Below are positions 61,136-64,000 of a stretch of DNA of 64,000 nt, one piece after another. The notes under the pieces were generated by a model, which was not told the origin of the DNA, ran no database searches, and worked only from the letters and a program-made list of their open reading frames with translations. The stretch spans positions 1 through 64,000 of the forward strand of contig DATFYE010000104.1 in the NCBI GenBank assembly GCA_035315185.1, written 5' to 3'. Made by a program: the position numbers and the translations under genes. The DNA comes from JADGQN01 sp035315185. GTDB lineage: Bacteria > Desulfobacterota > Syntrophorhabdia > Syntrophorhabdales > WCHB1-27. Numbering within the stretch: position 1 is the first letter of the stretch; every line of letters starts with the position of its first letter.

Positions 61136-61282
61136 TGTTAGGTATATTTCCGCGGGCGACGCGAGCGGCCGAGGACCACGCACTTGTGCATGGGTGAAGG
61201 CGTCTTCTGTCCGCGGGACGCGTGGTACTTGGAGGAACACCCGTGGAAAGTCGCCACGGGTACCCGGCTTGCCCGTGGAAAT

Positions 61283-62482
61283 CTATCGCAAAAGGAGAAG
61301 GGAGATCGCCGCTCCTATCAGTACAACATAAAGCATGTCGATTTTTCGGAGGAGAGCGGCGAACGCTGCCACAAGCATGGCAATCCGTATAACGTCCCAG
61401 GGGACCGCGAAGGCGAACTTGAAGGTGACGTAGAGAAGAAGGCCGACAAAGGAGGCCAGGGCCCCCGCCGTTGCACTCGCAAAGAAGCGCGATTGCTTCA
61501 ACCGATCAAAGAAGAGCGAGCCAATTACAAGCAGGGTAAAAGATGGCGCGAATATCGCCAGGGTCCCGGCTACAGCACCGATAAGGCCATGCAGCAGATA
61601 ACCCACAAAGGTGGCAGTGATGACGATTGGGCCCGGTGTCACCTGACCCAGGGCTATCCCGTCCATGAACGTTTTTGAATCCAGCCAGCCGCGAACATCC
61701 ACAATCTCATGCATCATAAGCGGCACCGAGGAAAAACCGCCGCCGAAGGCGAAGAGGTCTATTTTAAGCATGAGCAGCACCAAGGTAAAAATCTTTCTCT
61801 GGAAGACGTAGACAAAAAAGATACCCGCAAGAATTATCAGGAGGAGGATGAGCAGGTGCGATAAGATTACTGGCGGCCGGCCCTTCGTTTCTCCGGACCC
61901 GGCGAGCACCCCTTTCGTTTGCGCGAAAGCAATGCCGGCGACTGCGGCCCCGACAATCACGTAGAAGGGACTAACGCCCAACCCAAAGGCGCAGGCAGAA
62001 GCCGCAGCCAAAAAGACGTCAGTATAGGTTTTGAGTGCTCCCCGGCCAAAGGCGTAGGTCGCATTTGCCACGATCGCAACGACTATTACCTGGAGGCCGC
62101 TGAACAGGGCGACTGTCCACGAGAGGCCGTGCGCAGCCACGTACAGCGATGAGAGAATCACCATCAGCACAAAGGCAGGCAGGCCGAAACCGACATACGA
62201 AGCCAGGGCGCCCGGTATCCCGTTTGTCCTGAGGCCTACGTAGGCTGCAGTCTGCATGGCTGTCGCCCCGGGAATCGACTGGCAGAGGGCCACACCCTGC
62301 TTGAAGGTTTCCTGGTCTAGCCATTTCTTGCGCTTAACCGAAAGCTCACCGATATAGGCGACCATTACAGGGCCGCCGAAGGCGGTCAGCCCCAATCTTA
62401 GGAAGGATAAGAAAAGGTCCTTTAGCCTTGGCCTATCGGGCTGCCCTCCGACGGCTGCCGGTATGGTCTCTTCGTTGCCCAC
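61283..62482 (-). CDS. chrA: chromate transporter family protein (two-domain ChrA)
   Basis: A 399-residue membrane protein with about ten helices formed by two homologous CHR domains. Each has a GGP-type loop: FGGPVMVAYIGEL in the first and FGGGFSSVPLMMHEIV in the second. The first residues are polar. CHR proteins export chromate, and some move sulfate-like anions. The start is GTG at 62482 with weak AGAAGAG upstream. It is followed by an FmdB-type gene on the same strand, but no chrB regulator is visible. Confidence 0.88.
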   Translation of the reverse strand: MGNEETIPAAVGGQPDRPRLKDLFLSFLRLGLTAFGGPVMVAYIGELSVKRKKWLDQETFKQGVALCQSIPGATAMQTAAYVGLRTNGIPGALASYVGFGLPAFVLMVILSSLYVAAHGLSWTVALFSGLQVIVVAIVANATYAFGRGALKTYTDVFLAAASACAFGLGVSPFYVIVGAAVAGIAFAQTKGVLAGSGETKGRPPVILSHLLILLLIILAGIFFVYVFQRKIFTLVLLMLKIDLFAFGGGFSSVPLMMHEIVDVRGWLDSKTFMDGIALGQVTPGPIVITATFVGYLLHGLIGAVAGTLAIFAPSFTLLVIGSLFFDRLKQSRFFASATAGALASFVGLLLYVTFKFAFAVPWDVIRIAMLVAAFAALLRKIDMLYVVLIGAAISLLLLR

Positions 62483-62512
62483 GTGGCTCTTCTCTCCGTG
62501 TATTTTGTGTTG

Positions 62513-62743
62513 CTACTCTGAGCAGCAGCTCCCCGGAGATCCGCAAGAGCCGGGCGCACCGCAGTACCCGCCTGAAGCGCGCTTCACAGGGCCATGGCCA
62601 GAGGCTGGCGCGTTGTGTGCGGACATCAACTTTACAAGGTTCTGGCTGCCACACTTGCCGCAGCTCGGTGGCTCCTCTTTCCCCAATACAAGAAATTCAC
62701 TCACTTCGTTACAGGCGTTACATCGATATTCAAATATAGGCAT
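62513..62743 (-). CDS. FmdB-family zinc-ribbon protein
   Basis: A 76-residue protein with the N-terminal MPIFEYRCNAC and a Cys-x2-Cys/Cys-x2-Cys zinc ribbon (CNAC and CGKCGS). The C-terminal third is Gly, Cys and Ser rich (GYCGAPGSCGSPGSCC). FmdB proteins are putative regulators near amide-hydrolysis and other operons, but the function is unsettled. It lies 30 bp upstream of chrA on the same strand and may be its operon partner. Confidence 0.88.
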   Translation of the reverse strand: MPIFEYRCNACNEVSEFLVLGKEEPPSCGKCGSQNLVKLMSAHNAPASGHGPVKRASGGYCGAPGSCGSPGSCCSE

Positions 62744-62762
62744 CGTGCCTCCTTTTAAAAAA

Positions 62763-62891
62763 TGTTCCGAGTTATGGGTTCCGAGTTTCGAGTCATATGA
62801 ATAGAAAACAAATCACCGAGGGAGAGATTTAGCAAAGAATCAACGGACCCGCAACCCATAACCCGTATCCCGCAACACGGAACTCGTAACA
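62763..62891. repeat. inverted pair of GTTATGGGTTCCGAG word arrays
   Basis: The left arm (62763-62797) and right arm (62847-62891) carry complementary 7-9 nt words of the GTTACGGGTT / AACCCGTAAC type, related to those at 17915-18048 and 19691-19786. They lie between two genes of the same strand. Confidence 0.65.
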
Positions 62892-62904
62892 TGTATTTCC
62901 TGCG

Positions 62905-63291
62905 CTAGTGTCCACAGCCGCCCTGACCGTGAGCATGTCCTGCGCACGCGTTCTGCACGGAGAGTTCTGGTAACTTATTCTCTTTGAGCAGGTCAAGGTT
63001 CTGCTGCACGGTCTCCGCCGCAGCGCGGTACACCCTGACCCCTTCCGCGTTGAGCCTGTTGATGGCTCCGGCGCCGATTCCTCCGACTACCACTGCATCC
63101 GGCTTGAGTCCGCCAATGGCCTGAATGGGATTGCATGCCGCATGCGCGTGATTCAGGTCGCGATTGTTGACGGTCACGGCTGCATCAGCAGCCTCCGTAT
63201 CTACAACGATAAATGCAGGAGCAGAACCGAAATGACCGTAAACCAGACTTTCAACGCCGTCATCCCTTTGGACCGCAAAACATACTTTCAT
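62905..63291 (-). CDS. NifX/NifB-C-like dinitrogenase cofactor family protein
   Basis: A 128-residue protein of the NifX-like Fe-Mo cluster-binding fold (MKVCFAVQRDDGVESLVYGH at the start, DAVVVGGIGAGAINRLN in the core). The C-terminus is His/Cys/Gly rich (CAGHAHGQGGCGH) and may bind metal. Its start overlaps the DUF134 gene by 4 bp. No nitrogenase genes are present; this pair is common in anaerobes without nif clusters. Confidence 0.85.
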   Translation of the reverse strand: MKVCFAVQRDDGVESLVYGHFGSAPAFIVVDTEAADAAVTVNNRDLNHAHAACNPIQAIGGLKPDAVVVGGIGAGAINRLNAEGVRVYRAAAETVQQNLDLLKENKLPELSVQNACAGHAHGQGGCGH

Positions 63292-63587
63292 TTGTTACCT
63301 CCTTGGTCTTTGTTTGTCTCTATGCGCAAGGCCTTACCGTCGACGATCGCTTCAGCAACCTTCTTGCGGGCTTCGTTCAAGATCCTCCCGAAGGTTGCCC
63401 GCGACACTTTCATTCTGGTCGCCGCGTCTTCGTGGTAACATCCCTCGTAGTCGGCAAGTCGTATGGCCTCGAGTTCATCGAGGCTCAGGGACACCTCGTC
63501 CAGTTGGAAGATCGGAATCCCGCGCGGCTCAAAATAGGACGTGTTTGGGGTGCAATTGATGCATCTGCACTTCTTCGGTCTTGACAT
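63288..63587 (-). CDS. DUF134 helix-turn-helix protein
   Basis: A 99-residue DNA-binding protein of the DUF134 family, which is related to sigma-70 region 4-like regulators. It starts SRPKKCRCINC, with a Cys-rich N-terminal motif, and contains EAIRLADYEGCYHEDAATRM and VSRATFGRILNEARKK, the helix-turn-helix. A perfect sigma-70 promoter ends eight bases before the ATG, and no ribosome binding site is visible. It is co-transcribed with the NifX-like gene. Confidence 0.88.
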   Translation of the reverse strand: MSRPKKCRCINCTPNTSYFEPRGIPIFQLDEVSLSLDELEAIRLADYEGCYHEDAATRMKVSRATFGRILNEARKKVAEAIVDGKALRIETNKDQGGNK

Positions 63588-63595
63588 GTGAATGG

Positions 63596-63624
63596 ATTAT
63601 AAGCATATGCTCATAACTTGTCAA
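63596..63624 (-). promoter_or_regulatory. perfect-consensus promoter of the DUF134 operon with spacer palindrome
   Basis: On the minus strand TTGACA (63619-63624), 17 bp and TATAAT (63596-63601). The palindrome AGCATATGCT (63602-63611) fills the spacer next to the -10 box and could be an operator for the DUF134 product. Confidence 0.8.
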
Positions 63625-63703
63625 TAGCAAAATCAGCGCGATCCCGAAAGCAAAAGCGCAGATGCGGCTCGCCAGGCCCCATATTGTCGCCTATCTTTCG
63701 GAC

Positions 63704-63732
63704 TTGACATAGGAGACGGGCGTGGTTTAAAA
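63704..63732 (+). promoter_or_regulatory. sigma-70 promoter of the last gene
   Basis: TTGACA (63704-63709), a 17 bp spacer and TTAAAA (63727-63732). The ATG at 63797 follows with AGGAGG at 63787-63792. Confidence 0.6.
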
Positions 63733-63796
63733 AGGTTTCAATAATTCGAAGCAGATAAGCAGGTATGTAACAAAATCGTTTGCACAAGGAGGCAGT

Positions 63797-64000
63797 ATGA
63801 AAAAGTGTTACGTGGTGAGCATGGCATTGTTGTTCGTCGGTCTCGCAACGGTCGTCTATGCTCAAGGACCTGGCTCTTCGGCCGGGGGTCCTCCGCCTGC
63901 AGGTGGCCCGGGAGGCTTTCGCGGTCCCGGTAGCATGATGGGCGGCCAATCAGGGCCAGAAGGGTTTGAGCACGGGCATGGCCCCTGCTTCCACGGGGGA
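63797..64000 (+). CDS. exported Gly/Pro-rich protein, cut by the window edge
   Basis: The first 68 codons are present. The Sec signal (KKCYVVSMALLFVGLATVVY, then AQ) is followed by a low-complexity Gly/Pro/Ser region (GGPPPAGGPGGF). Later residues include Met-Met-Gly-Gly and His-Gly-His-Gly, and may bind metal. The family is unrecognised. AGGAGG lies 4 bp before the ATG, and the promoter is 65 bp upstream. Confidence 0.65.
   Translation, partial: MKKCYVVSMALLFVGLATVVYAQGPGSSAGGPPPAGGPGGFRGPGSMMGGQSGPEGFEHGHGPCFHGG

Noticed and set aside
62905..63587. Evidence for nitrogen fixation
   Set aside because: The NifX-like and DUF134 pair occurs widely in anaerobes without nitrogenase, and no nifHDK is in the window.

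Overview
The window looks like a chromosomal piece of an anaerobic, aromatic-degrading deltaproteobacterium (Desulfobacterota), perhaps near Syntrophorhabdus. This assignment is inferred from gene content: a pyrogallol/phloroglucinol-type transhydroxylase, a xanthine-dehydrogenase-type molybdenum hydroxylase with CoA-ligase and crotonase, a corrinoid-type methyltetrahydrofolate methyltransferase, large PAS kinases and a PEP-CTERM-like protein. GC content is moderately high and gene density is normal. I saw no tRNA, rRNA, CRISPR array or prophage.

Layout. 1-1.3 kb: possible insertion-sequence edge, an RHH/MazF toxin-antitoxin pair and a small unknown gene. 1.4-15.7 kb: housekeeping genes (pncB, mnmA, S41 protease, thioesterase, YgiQ, RlmD-type methylase, a MinD/GGDEF pair, CMD protein, methyltransferase). 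15.7-25.3 kb: a catabolic island of two convergent arms (cyclase plus substrate-binding protein; CoA-ligase, crotonase, SDR and a three-subunit molybdenum hydroxylase). Both outer promoters carry the same TACCGG(T/C)CGGTA palindrome, so the arms are probably one regulon. 25.4-28.6 kb: cell-wall enzymes. 28.6-37.5 kb: a four-gene signalling operon (receiver, PAS kinase, 1496-residue receiver/multi-PAS kinase, receiver-PAS) behind a sigma-54-like promoter. 37.5-39 kb: nudC and a HAD phosphatase. 39-42.6 kb: transhydroxylase genes with a structured 5' leader. 43-46.4 kb: PEP-CTERM-like protein, HD-GYP receptor and an atypical pseudopilin. 46.5-51.7 kb: glycogen phosphorylase, an exported methyltransferase, a PC4-like protein and nicotinamidase. 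52.3-57.1 kb: an AmmeMemoRadiSam operon whose soluble parts carry export signals, next to a membrane spermidine-synthase-like protein. 57.3-64 kb: a second Mo/W oxidoreductase with its ferredoxin subunit, TrmO, gamma-carbonic anhydrase, ChrA, FmdB, a NifX-like/DUF134 pair and a truncated exported protein.

The most notable unexplained structure is non-coding. A roughly 123-128 bp element occurs three times, each time flush against a stop codon and in the same orientation to that gene, with terminal arms that change in a compensatory way. Intergenic arrays of degenerate 7-9 nt words, often in inverted pairs, recur throughout. Several genes (nudC, the DUF134 gene, the membrane spermidine-synthase-like gene) have promoters so close to the start codon that leaderless mRNAs are likely.
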